From Pomacea canaliculata (taxonomy: Eukaryota; Mollusca; Gastropoda; Architaenioglossa; Ampullariidae): a stretch of 64,000 nt of DNA. Within the stretch, counting starts at the first letter, position 1, and each line of letters begins with the position of its first letter. Made by a program: the position numbers and the translations under genes. Shown here in pieces: positions 20,870 to 31,225 of this stretch. A model generated the notes under the pieces. It was not told the origin of the DNA, searched no databases, and saw only the letters and a program-made list of their open reading frames with translations. The DNA is taken from contig NC_037597.1 in assembly GCF_003073045.1 (NCBI RefSeq), positions 4,770,717-4,834,716 of the forward strand, in the 5' to 3' direction.

Positions 20870-21285
20870 CAATGTAGTGCATGTGTAGGGTGGTTATCAT
20901 GAGGACCAGGAAGAACTGTAGTTCAGGAAGGGGATGAACAGTAATAACAATGTAGTAACGATGTTTATTGAAATGATTCAACTGGGAATAATATGATGTT
21001 TATGGGGATAACCAAGAATAAAGGATGTTAAGGGAGACGACCAGGAATAATTATAAAGATAAGAGTAGGATGTACCGGGTGTTCAACAAGGTGATCACGA
21101 TTAACCATGTTGTATAGTATGTTTATTGGAATAGTTAGGACTAAGTTACAGTATGTTTGTGGGTGTGATCCGAAATAACCATGTAGTACAGTACGCTTGT
21201 AGGGATAATCAGGAATAACCATGTAGTAGTATAGGATGCTGATGGGGATAGCCAGAAATAACCACGTGACATAGGATGTTTATGA
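20870..21285 (+). repeat. Degenerate minisatellite, unit about 35-50 bp
   Basis: The motif ATGTTTATGGGGATAACC, then AGGAATAACCATGTAGTA, recurs with heavy variation. ATGTTTAT-like anchors occur at about 20961, 20996, 21119, 21153, 21191, 21236 and 21277. Unit length varies, so it is an old, decaying array. Both strands show short open frames that are products of the repetition. Confidence 0.7.
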
Positions 21286-24010
21286 GTCTGTACATATTCG
21301 CCCGATCTGAGGAAAGATGTCATCGATTTCTGTGTGAGGTGGTCGACGTTCAGTGACAACAATGTGCGGGCATAAATGGACTCCATAATTATGTTACATT
21401 ATCTCTGCATCGCCAGAATCTTCTGTCTATACACTGTTTACACTGGTTCTGCGTTCTAACTGTCCATGAGTTTTCCAATCCACCCCCTCCTGTGTTTGTG
21501 TGTTTTCGTGCATGTTGGTGGTGTTCATGTGTATGTTAGCGTGGAACTTGTTTTGAGACCTGATAGTGTGTCTGCCTGTGACCTAACATTGCAACTTAAT
21601 ATCCGTTTCAAAGAGACAAGTGTCTTTCGCTTTGGATGCCAGTCTCTGTGACACCAGGAATTTCGATTAATTGGTGTTTTTTTTTTTAAATTTAACGACA
21701 CCTTCACGAACAATGTAATTACTAATCTGTTCTGTTCATCTGCGAGTGGCTGTGACCTTTAGACTCGTCTGGGGTCAGCCGAGAAGCAACTTACCAACTT
21801 GACACTTGCACGGACAAACAAGAGGAAACTTGCAGGAAAGCACCAGAACTCTCGGAATCTTCCAGACCGGCCCCCAGACTTGCAGCTTTATAGGCTGTTT
21901 GACATCAACACCGGATCTTGACACGCGCTGCGCAAGCCAACACTTCCGGCGGCACGGCCCTCGGTGCTGGACGGTCTTGGGAGCGAATCCTCGGAAGGAA
22001 TGTTTTCATCATTGATGGCGTGGAGTCCGAAGTTCCTCTTACTCAATAAGCCGCCTGACACGGCCTCTCGTCAAAAGACTGAGGACAATTTGTTCCCGAC
22101 CAGGCCGGGGCAATGTGCACACAGACGACCGCCGTCGGTTCTCTCCTCCAGCACTCGAGAGCTTCCCAAGGGCCAGTCATTAATTCAGCAATTAGGGGTA
22201 CTCCTCAGGCGCGGTCACGCGCGGCCCCTCCTTCGTGTTTTCCCGAGCACTCCAGGGGGCGCTGCGTATAATCTTGTCTCCATTTTGTCCTTTCTTCGCA
22301 TTCCGCTACAGAGACGACTTCCGGTCGGATGAGAACTAGGCGCAGGTCCCTTCCCTCTCATGGCCTATTCCTTTTCCTTGATGGGCGGTTTTTATGTTTT
22401 GTTTGAGATTGTTTTTTTTTCTCCTCTGTTCCATCTCATACTTGCGATGTGTCTGCTTCCCTGTTGCCCGTGTAGACGACTTGCAGAGGTTGTATGTGGC
22501 AAACATGACCAGTGTGTTTGTTTATTAATCTTATAAAGCAAGGTTTGTAGTGATCTTCATGATGGCTTATATTACTGCTTTGATTACTTATTTGACGACC
22601 TCTTGATTTCTTCTGTTCTTTACTCTGATATATTTGTTTGTAGACGCCATGTTATAATTTGTGTCATTCCACTTCTCATCTGGGGTGTATCAGATGCTTT
22701 CTTCACTTCGACATGTTACAGACTTTTATTCTATATTACAGATTATTTTTAGATGGAACATTGTATCACAATTTGTGTTTTCCCGTTTCTCGATCAGTGT
22801 CGTATCTGTCACAATCATCAAAATGGATCTGTACATGTTAACAGGTTGATAGAGGATTTCAATTCCATAGCACTTTAGTTATAGAACGGTACTAATAGAA
22901 GAGCACTGAAGACTGAACCTTCATCGTCGTCCTCATTATTTTTTTTACCGTCTTTGCCCTCGTTTTCTTTGTCTTCGTCGACGGTTTGTTCATCCCAATT
23001 TTCCTCGTCCCTGCTCATCCTCATTCTTGTTTTTATTGACTTCATCTTCAACTTCATCGTCAACACCAGCATCGTTACTCACACTCCTCTTTCAACTCCC
23101 ACCCATCTCCCTCTTTTTCTTGCTATTAACCATGTATTTGTGTGTTGGTGTGCATGCAAACGCGCGCGTGGGTGTGTGGTTTATGTGTGCGCACGCGCTC
23201 GAGCAATGCTCTTACTTATTATGGCATACACTCAGAAACCAGTTCACATCGACCGGTGCTTCTATAAATCAAGAAGCCGGCATGATCGTTAAACCACACT
23301 ATTGTGGATGTATTTACGTGTTTACTTTCTTGTCAGTTGTCGTACATGTTGATTCAGTCATGGGCAACAACCTACACTAAATAAAACAAGTCTTTTTCGA
23401 TATAAACATTTTATACTCGACATCACTCCTTAATAACTAAAAACCTGAACATCTCTACAGTAAAGCCTCTTCCCTACCTGAGGGTTGAACTAATATGCGA
23501 TACATTGTACCTCACCACGTGTTATTTACATTCTGTAAGGTTAGGTCACATGACAACATGTATGTATCTGTCGTGTGATTTAGTCCAATAACAAAGCCAG
23601 TCCAATGTCTCCTGTGTTGTTGTCGTCTGCCGGCTGCTCGTTGCCATCAAGACGAGGCACACGGGGAGAAGTTGTGGGCTCAGGAGGGCGGGTCCTTAAG
23701 ACCGTCTGTGGACAAGCCGCTCCGCTCGAGCCAGCTCATCCGTGCGCCGCCTCATCGCCATCGCAGTCAATCATGGAGGTCGCGGCCGCATGCTCGTGCA
23801 ACACGCACGCGCTCTCCTGCCAGCCACACGACGGGCCTACGGCGCCCCACGCGGTCCACAACCAAATGGTCCATACGTCCATCAGGTCCACGTCCAGCAA
23901 GACTTTCTGCTACACCAACACCTGGGCTTGTTAACACAATTTTATTCCCCAATTTATGTTGTATGCTCATATTCTTAGGCAAGACGTATGACAAACTCGT
24001 CCAAGAGCTT

Positions 24011-24032
24011 AGACACACACACACACACACAC
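24011..24032 (+). repeat. (CA)n microsatellite
   Basis: About eleven uninterrupted AC dinucleotides. Confidence 0.9.
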
Positions 24033-24165
24033 AAAAATCGGCTTATTTATAGCATTGGCCGGAAAAGGATGTTTTATCACGTTTGGGGAGCCATAGATTT
24101 CCCCTGTGGAGAACAATGGTAGGAGAAAAATAACGGATGGCTTGTACGTGCAGGGTTTTATGGAA

Positions 24166-24188
24166 GGGTGTGGAGGGAGAGGGAGGGG
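24166..24188 (+). other. G-quadruplex-prone tract
   Basis: Four G runs of three or four (GGG, GGG, GGG, GGGG) separated by 1-6 bases. This fits the common four-tract quadruplex pattern. Function unknown. Confidence 0.55.
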
Positions 24189-24309
24189 CGAAAGCCCTCT
24201 GACAGAAGTCTCGATGAATGTTGGCGATGTGGGATTAGCTGCTAGACTGTCTCGTTCAATTTTCTGCGCCGGCTGCTACCAGTCGCTATCTCCTTTGTGG
24301 CTCCCTTGA

Positions 24310-24432
24310 ACATAGACACGCACACGCACGCGCGCACACACACACACGACTACACACATGCACATACAGCTAGACATACACATAACTACACACATATCTA
24401 CGACTATACACACGCGAGAGAAAGAGAGAGAA
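24310..24432 (+). repeat. CA/CG-rich microsatellite with GA end
   Basis: ACACGCACACGCACGCGCGC followed by ACACAC and CTACACACAT variants, then a GAGAGAAAGAGAGAG run. Confidence 0.8.
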
Positions 24433-24839
24433 GACTGGCCGGCGCATTCTTTGGAACAGAAAACAGTAAACGTGGCACTTCCCCCCTAGTGTCAATGGGA
24501 GGAGAGCTTTTCACATAGCTATTGCAAGTAGGTTTAGAAAGCGTGCTTGATGATAGTTCACCTCCACCCCTTCATCCACCGAACTGTAAGTGTGGGTAGC
24601 ACGTTCATCCAACCACCGAACAAGGGGTTGTTAGGTGTAGGTTGTCTGGGTGGAGGTGACAAACATGTCTCCAAGATTCTGGCTTGTTGGTCCACCTCCA
24701 CTTTCCCCCTCTCCTCCCTCATCCAGGTGATGACTGACGGGTTTATCCACGTCAAACTGCCACCCGCATCAACAATATTAACCTCCGGTCCTGGCTGTTA
24801 TGTATTCAAGACTTGAACCCTTATTCTGAGTTGTAAGAT

Positions 24840-25045
24840 TCTAGAGTCTAACCCTTGTCCATCTATCTTCCTTCCCGGATCGCTCGTCTCGACTCTTTAT
24901 GATCTGTTCTTCTGTATCCTCAGACCCTAGACACTCATCTAGAATTCTAAACCCCCGGTCGCTCGTCTAGCTGATACAAATTTCACACATCTGGTGTTCT
25001 CACACTCTACTTATCTAGCTAGTACTCCCCTACTCCACTGGCTCA
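24840..25045 (+). repeat. Weak degenerate tandem sequence
   Basis: Recurring blocks ATTCTAGA, CTAACCC, GATCGCTCGTCT and GGTCGCTCGTCTAG, and CTTATCTAGCTAG, at irregular spacing of about 25-60 bp. The period is not clean, so this is a tentative call. Confidence 0.35.
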
Positions 25046-25257
25046 TGTGGTATTCTTGACCCCAGCTAGTCTTCTATCCAATATTCAGAGTTTGGCACCC
25101 TGTCATGGTGTTCATATCATTGAAGCCCTTATTTTGATATTCTTGTTCTTAAGCTGCAGCCCAGAATTTATCCAGAGGACTGAGAATCAAGATCAAGACG
25201 ATCAAGGCAAGAACACTTGTCGAAAACCTGCGTTGACATAAATCACAAGGCACAAAC

Positions 25258-25450
25258 TCAGAGGTTAGCATCCGTCAACACAGGTTTATCAGGCACAAAC
25301 CCGCAGTTAACTTTGTTGTGCGGATGTTTATCAGGTGGCAACTCACCGTCACCATCTATAAACACGTGTTTATCAGACACAAACCCACGTTTATCAGCTG
25401 TGAATACTCGTTTATCAGACACAAACCAGTGTTTATTAGGCGCACCGCAA
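25258..25450 (+). repeat. 21-bp minisatellite with repeated GTTTATCAG
   Basis: GTTTATCAG occurs at 25284, 25326, 25368, 25389 and 25410, and as GTTTATTAG at 25431: spacings of 42, 42, 21, 21 and 21. The unit is therefore 21 bp, with two decayed units in the first half. Because 21 is divisible by three, the array is open in several frames on both strands and would encode a 7-residue repeat (for example NTRLSDT). I do not take this as evidence of coding. On the - strand each unit carries CTGATAAAC, a GATA-factor-type site. Confidence 0.8.
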
Positions 25451-25936
25451 GCTGTTGGGCGACAGCTGGGTTGAGGGTCGGAAGGCACGTGACACGCGCT
25501 GGCCACTTACCTGCCACAGCGCCACGGGGGGTCGAGGGGAGGAAAGGTCAGCGAACATTGAGCGGAGTCAGTCTTGCAGTAACCTCATCACTCGCCGTTC
25601 AAAAGGCGGCCATATTTCGGTCCAGTAAGCCTTTGGTCCAAAAAGCAATCACTTTCCGAAGTCGGGTTGGTCTCCTGATGATCCGATAGCGACCTAGGAG
25701 TGTGTTTCCAAACAAGGGGAGGGTTGGGGGATGGGACATCATTGTTCAGTCCAGACGTCCATTTTCAGTCCTGCAAAAGAAAAGAGGGCAAACAGAAAGG
25801 TGTTCAGCCACCACACCACCACTACCACCCTCGACCATTTGTCTTTTTTGCCCTTCCTCTCGAGACCACGTGATCGCACCTGGTGGCCGGCTGCTTACGT
25901 GATGACAAGCGACAGAGTCACACAGGTGGTCTGTGA
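25451..25936. other. Non-coding region, no gene recognised
   Basis: CpG-rich unique sequence. On the - strand a strong donor-like GCAG|GTAAGT lies at about 25504-25513, with no coding exon visible on its 5' side (the ATGGCCGCC near 25611 reaches a stop after five codons). Confidence 0.35.
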
Positions 25937-26066
25937 CGAAGTGATTTGCTGTTAGTCTCGGCGAGCCTAAACAATAAATGTGAATAAACCGGAAGCTTTG
26001 TAGTCTAGTGCCTCGTTTTAGCAGTTAGCTGGAAAAAAATCGTCTGCCAGCAGTCCAGTAATACGA
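25937..26066 (+). mobile_element. 190-bp MITE family, copy 2 (5'-truncated)
   Basis: Same orientation as copy 1. It matches from GTTAGTCTCGGCGAGCCTAA through AATCGTCTGCCAG to CCAGTAATAC, then departs before the terminal AAGTTCGT. The left third of the element is missing, and no target duplication could be seen. Confidence 0.8.
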
Positions 26067-26880
26067 GCTCTACCGAGCTAATACAGCTCTACCTACCCGT
26101 CAGTAGCCATAGCTGTGGATCGTACAGAAGGTCTCTAGGTTAGCACGCGACCTTCTAGGTGTGACGTACCTGTCCATCTTCATCTGACGCACCAGTCCGT
26201 CCGTTATCATCAGTCTCGCCCATCTCCAGCAGCCTGACCAAGCCGTCGCTCGATGAGCGGCCTCGTGTCCAGGTCTTCTGAAGACAAGTCTGCGAGCGGC
26301 GGTAAGGCGGTGCCGGCCTGTAATTAACTGCCGATCTTCAGCGCCGCACTTAAGAGGCTTTGGCCGGGTGGATGGGTAGGTAGGGGATGAGAGGGAGGGC
26401 AAGACAGAACAAGGCGATCCGCCATTCATCAGACGTCACGCGTTGGATGGGAAAATAAATAAACAACTGGTGGCGACTTAGTTTCAGCCTTGAAGCAGAG
26501 ATTTTATTTCGCAAACCACCTCCTGCCCTCCTGTCTGCTCCCTTATCCTCCTCCAAAAACAAAAACAAAATTCACTGTGGTGCTGAGTCTGTGATAAATG
26601 CCCCTTAGAATGTTAAAGATACTCCCTGCCATAAAAAAGGGGGTGCGGGGAGGGGATGGTGGTGGTGGCTACATTTGCTTGCTGGAAAACTATTGCACGC
26701 TGGGGGAGAAGGTTTGAAAAGAAAATGGCAGCCCCTTGATCTTAATGTCGTTAGGGAGGGAGGTGTTAATGATACCCCTTATCTTGGGGGCCAGTCCATC
26801 AGATTTTTTTCAATGCCTCGCCTTCCCTAACCCTATAAGAAGTCAAGTACTTACTCTACAGCCGGATCGACTGGCGTCAG
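26067..26880. other. Non-coding region, no gene recognised
   Basis: Unique sequence with overlapping short open frames on both strands, none with a domain. G-rich tract near 26636-26660. Confidence 0.4.
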
Positions 26881-26975
26881 GCACGCTACCTTACACGGGT
26901 ATCGAACCGGGTAGTCTACGCGCCTCCAGGTTCTCACGCTGCTGCTCTAACCACAAGGCTACCCACGTTCCCAAA
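26881..26975 (-). mobile_element. tRNA-derived SINE head
   Basis: On the - strand a tRNA-like body starts near 26972 (GGGAACGTGGGTAGCC). It has box A TAGCCTTGTGGTTAGAGC (26944-26961) and box B GGTTCGATACC (26898-26908) 36 bases downstream, as in a tRNA. Acceptor and T stems do not pair cleanly, so it is not a functional tRNA. The SINE body continues on the - strand below 26881, but I cannot place its end. Confidence 0.7.
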
Positions 26976-26984
26976 GGGGTGTGA

Positions 26985-27020
26985 TGGGCGGTGGGGTGAG
27001 TGGGGTGGGTGAGGGGAGGG
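26985..27020 (+). other. G-quadruplex-prone tract
   Basis: GGGG, GGG, GGGG, GGGG, GGG, GGGG and GGG runs with short loops, next to the SINE 5' end. Confidence 0.5.
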
Positions 27021-27588
27021 CTGACGTTGAGCTTCACGACGCACAAAATATCAGCCGTCACACGCGAACCACGTGATAGTTGCTTCTCACGTTTACCTGG
27101 CACGCGCTTCTCGCGAAGATGTTTTTGTGCTGATAAATAAAAATAAAGGTGGGCGAATAAAACAACACCAAATCATATGTTGCCTTCTATGTCTGAAAAA
27201 ATACACCCGGGTCCTTCTGAGTGTCCTTCCATCCTTTGCTCAAAGGGTAGACATGACGCGAAATTGTACACGTGTGGAGCCTTGAGAGGAGGATCACGGG
27301 ATATGAAACCAGTGGCACTTCAAATCAGTAAGTAAATGTAATGTACTTTATGCATTACGGGTAATCCCTGTAAAGATGGTTAGTGTTGCGAAAACGAGCT
27401 GTATGACGGGATAGTGGTAATTCGTAGTGGGGTAGCTGGTGATTCCAACACATGCAGCTCGCATGACGACAAGACGAACTTAATTTTCCCACTTTTCTAC
27501 GTTCCCACCAATTTCTCTCTCCGACTCTTTCCAATCAGTTCGCGTGAAGCGTATTTAAAATGGATTATGGATATTTTACGCAATACGC

Positions 27589-27755
27589 AAAAAAAAAAAA
27601 AAAAAAAAAATGATGTATGCGGGAGGCGAGATTCGAACTCGCAATCCCCATCGCCACTCACTTTTCATCATCAAGCGAGGCCACGAATCAGTACTCACAA
27701 CGGCAACGAGTAGAAGATTGAAATCGCTATATTTTACTACATGCTCAGGGAGTCT

Positions 27756-27787
<32 letters not shown>
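27589..27787 (-). mobile_element. tRNA-like relic between two A runs
   Basis: A 22-base A run (27589-27610) and a 31-base A run (27757-27787) bracket about 146 bp. On the - strand this contains a perfect T-arm-like sequence GCGAGTTCGAATCTCGC (27622-27638) followed by CTCCCGC. The matching acceptor 5' strand and a clear box A are absent, so this is a relic or SINE piece rather than a tRNA gene. Confidence 0.5.
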
Positions 27788-27789
<2 letters not shown>

Positions 27790-30065
27790 ACACATGGTTT
27801 GATTAGCATGCTTGCATCTGTAGATTACATCTATTGATTACAGAGATTACACTGGATAATCTAATTCCAGTGGTTGTGCAGAAGTAAAGGGCTTTTATCC
27901 TTCAGAGGTTATCTCACCCCCTCTACCCAACCGCCACTGTCACGCGAGAATTATTAATAACAGTTCTGACGTAACTCTCGTTTACAACGAGAAGAGGAGA
28001 CAACTCGCTGACCATGAAGAACCAGTGTACTGCAGCGTAGGTCGGGGGGCTGCACACAGCGACGACTAATTAACAACGACGGCGACATTGACGGAGCAGT
28101 GTGGGAGTCAAACGGTGCACACCTGACCAGCCGATGCCCGCTCCCATCCACCCTCCCCCCCAAGATCACCTGGAGCTCAGAAACTAATTAGTCGCCGCCC
28201 GGCCCTCGCTAGTCGCCGCGCGGCTAATTCGGCCCCAAGTGGAAGACGTATGGTGGGCGCCCAGTCTAATCCCATCCTGTCTTCGGGATCCTGCTGCGAC
28301 GACGAGGCTAACACGTGGCAGGAACCGCAGCAGGATCTCTGGCAGCGGTCCTTTGTCATGCAGCGCTTGTCGACCGTTCTTGAAAGGACGAGTTAAAGAT
28401 TCGTTACTTTTTGAGATAAAGTGCGGCTCACACGGTGCGACTAGGTTTTGACAACCGTATAAACGTTCCCATCTACGACTAAGATTTGATGTTTGACCCC
28501 CCAAAAAATAATAATCCACCATTTCTCGTGAACATTTCTGACATCGATGGAGGAAGATAATAAGGAAATGTCGGCTGACGGTTTATGATTTACAGGCCGT
28601 GTGAAGTAAGCTTAAGGGACCGACTAATATCGACTTGAGGTAATATTTTTTTCGTGCGGACTATAATATTTCCCCCTCATCCTCTCCTGCCCCTCGAAGT
28701 GCAGGGATCCTAGCCCCATGCCCTGTGTCTGTCCGATGGCGTGGCAGCCACGTAGGATAACTCGGTTAGATCGCGATGACAAAAGCGCGGAAAGATGGAG
28801 GGCGAGGGTTGGGAGGGTGGATGAGTTGTCAACAGAAAGTTTTGAGATGAATGATGGGTAATTCCTCTCTCTCTCACTCACGCACACATTCTCAGAGAGA
28901 AAGGGAGAGAGAGAGCATAAAACTGTAAACCGAGCAACAGTCCCTAGGACCCGAACTGTGTGCGAGGGAAGGTTTAATGGCCGTGGAGGAGCTGGCACGA
29001 ATGCAGCGGGAGACAGGAGGAGCGAGTCACATGACCAGACATGGCGCCGGCCTGCTGCACAGCCCACTGACTGCTCGCCGATGACCGCCGCGGCGGCCGA
29101 AAGCGGGTCTGTGCAGGAAATGGCTGCGATTTATCGGGGTTGATTACCTCCGCTGATAGCCCCCTTATACTTAATTAGTCGCATCAGCAGGGCAGGTTAC
29201 AGGGTCGCTCTCTTCTCGGCCCACCCGCCTCCCCTCTTTGAGCAAACAGAGGAGAAAGTTTGCGACGGAATGAAGGAGGGACAATTCGGAAGAAATAAAA
29301 AAGATTCGTAGTGCCAGGGAGGAAAAAAAGAATAGAACCCGTGACATTGCTAAATCCATTCTTGCTTTGGTATTCGCACTCATACACATGCTTGCACAAA
29401 CACACACACAGACCAGTAAATTATTCTTGTTCACGCAGTTCGTGTATCTGATTCCTATTTGCATGCGTGATTTTCTCGTTAATTTGGAGACTCCGTAAAC
29501 AAATATTTAAAACAGTAATTTTACGAGGTTATTTTTAAGAAATTACTGGGTTATCGAAACTTGTCCTCCCCTCCACAACTAGAAGATTTGTGCATCGTGT
29601 CTCATTTCTTCCCCTTCTCCAACTGTGTTCTGTGTGTGTGGTGATGACACACTCTGCCTAATCCTGTCATTCGCTCATCACCTGGCTTCTGACTGTCCAA
29701 CCTCCTGTTAACACAAACAGCTCCTAACTGTTATTTTCTATTCACAATTCACCCACGAGGCAGGTGCCGACGCTCACACACTAAAGGTAAACTAGTTCAG
29801 ATGAAATATTTTGTTGTTTTGACACCTGTAAGGTGAAGTCACCTTGTCTTTACCTGTATTAATGAATAATTATTCAGGTTTGTTGTCAGAGGTCGACTGG
29901 CTGGGCCATGCTCCTGGAAACTCTACAATAGTTAAACAATGTGTTTGTCTGCGTGTCTGTCTACCTTTGTTACTGTAGGTTTGTCGGTTGGTCAGTCTTT
30001 GAGTCTGTAGTTGTTAATATTGAATAACCTCATGGCGTCAAATTATTTTCGAAAAGTTGTGGGCG

Positions 30066-30180
30066 CAACAAAAAGCAAACAAACAAACAAACAAAAAAAC
30101 AACACAAAAAAAACAAACACAACAACCAACCAAAAAGAAGAACTAAATAAATAACAAACAAACCAAAAAAAAAAAAAAAC
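30066..30180 (+). repeat. A-rich (CAAA)n-type low-complexity tract
   Basis: CAAACAAACAAAC and similar units decaying into long A runs. It could be the tail of a retroposon, but no boundaries were found. Confidence 0.7.
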
Positions 30181-31114
30181 TCACCAAAATAAAAACTGCG
30201 ACATCTACTTTTGTTATCTCAGATATTCATTTCCACCCCACATCATCTGTCGAGAAACAGGGAAGTGGTGGTGGTAGTGATGATGGTAGGGGGGCGAGAC
30301 GGAATTTCTCTGGACAACAGTGACTTACCCTCCTGCAAACAAAAAGTCACGTGTAATTGCGTTTTGCACGTGCATGACATGACAGGTCACGACCTGCACC
30401 CTCGCACGATGACATCGTCTTGTGAAACAGGTCAAAGTTCATGATGTCGAGCGGTTAGGATGCGAGGCCCGGCGAGAGGAGGGCCTTTCATAACACAGAG
30501 CAAGCTGCACTTCTGCACCGTGAGAAAGTCTCCGTTAGCATCGCTCCCTCCCGACTAAAGGTGCTGCGGAGGTTGTGGGAAGCAGACCTGCGCCAACGTC
30601 ATGTCACATGTGACTCACCGCCCACGACCGCCGCCACAACCACTCTCACAGAAACAAACACAAGTACAGGATATTTGACAGGAAAAAATAAATAAATAAA
30701 GTTCATGCAGTCGTCTTCTCTCTTCCCTTGCTTTTACAATCCCATGAGCCCAGCACACCAAAGAATCGTCGTTTAGCGGTTTTTTAGTAAAACTTTCTCG
30801 TCTTCTACCCACTGTCGGAGGTCGGGTACATGGTCTGAGGACTCTTGCCACTAGGACTTGTGATGGCACCTTGACGACTGTGTCATCAACGTGTTTCTTT
30901 GCGACCCCTGTTTTGTAAAAGTGTCAACCATCGTGTCTGAGTTCGTATGTGCGAATTGATCTCGGGTATGTGTCTCTTTCGGATCGTCACACTTTCTGTC
31001 TCTACTTATTGCAGCCCAGTTATCGCCATGAGTAACATTCACTTGAAATTGTTGAAGTGTGTACCGTTCTTTGTTTCTCGCAGAGAATAAACAAGTAACC
31101 TCCACTAGCGTGTA

Positions 31115-31225
31115 ATGCTTTGGGTGGCGCGGTGACGCAATTAGCGCCTGTCAAATACAGTGAGGGTTGGCTGTCCTGGGTTCAGTCTTGGGATACAAAT
31201 ATTCTTCTCTACAATGATGAATGGA
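31115..31225 (+). mobile_element. tRNA-derived SINE (family A)
   Basis: A tRNA-like head on the + strand with box A-like GGTGGCGCGGTGACGCAA then TTAGCGCC (31123-31147) and box B-like GGGTTCAGTC (31178-31187). The block ATACAGTGAGGGTTGGCTGT then CCTGGGTTCA recurs at 34324-34352 with one mismatch, so both belong to one family. The 3' end here is not defined. Confidence 0.65.

Larger units (their letters stand above)
21286..24300. other. Non-coding region, CpG-rich in parts
   Basis: No coding exon recognised. GTC/ATC-rich sequence lies at about 22915-23075, a (CA)n microsatellite at 24011-24032 and a G-rich run at 24166-24188. A sequence matching the core of the animal CTCF motif (CCAGGGGGCGCTG) lies at 22252-22264. 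The frames between 23605 and 24052 overlap in three phases and on both strands and look like composition artefacts. Confidence 0.4.
27021..31110. other. Non-coding region with microsatellites and a tRNA-like relic
   Basis: No coding exon recognised. It contains a tRNA-like relic between two long A runs (27589-27787). The 28.17-28.32 and 29.1-29.2 kb parts are CpG-rich with CTAATTAG/TTAATTAG homeodomain-type cores and could be regulatory. A long A/C-rich low-complexity tract lies at 30066-30180. Confidence 0.4.

Noticed and set aside
25217..25474. Seven-residue-repeat protein (NTRLSDT-type)
   Set aside because: The 21-bp satellite unit keeps several frames open on both strands, and no start, splice or codon-preference signal selects one of them.
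26881..26975. Functional tRNA gene on the - strand
   Set aside because: Box A and box B are good, but acceptor and T stems do not pair, so it is a SINE head.
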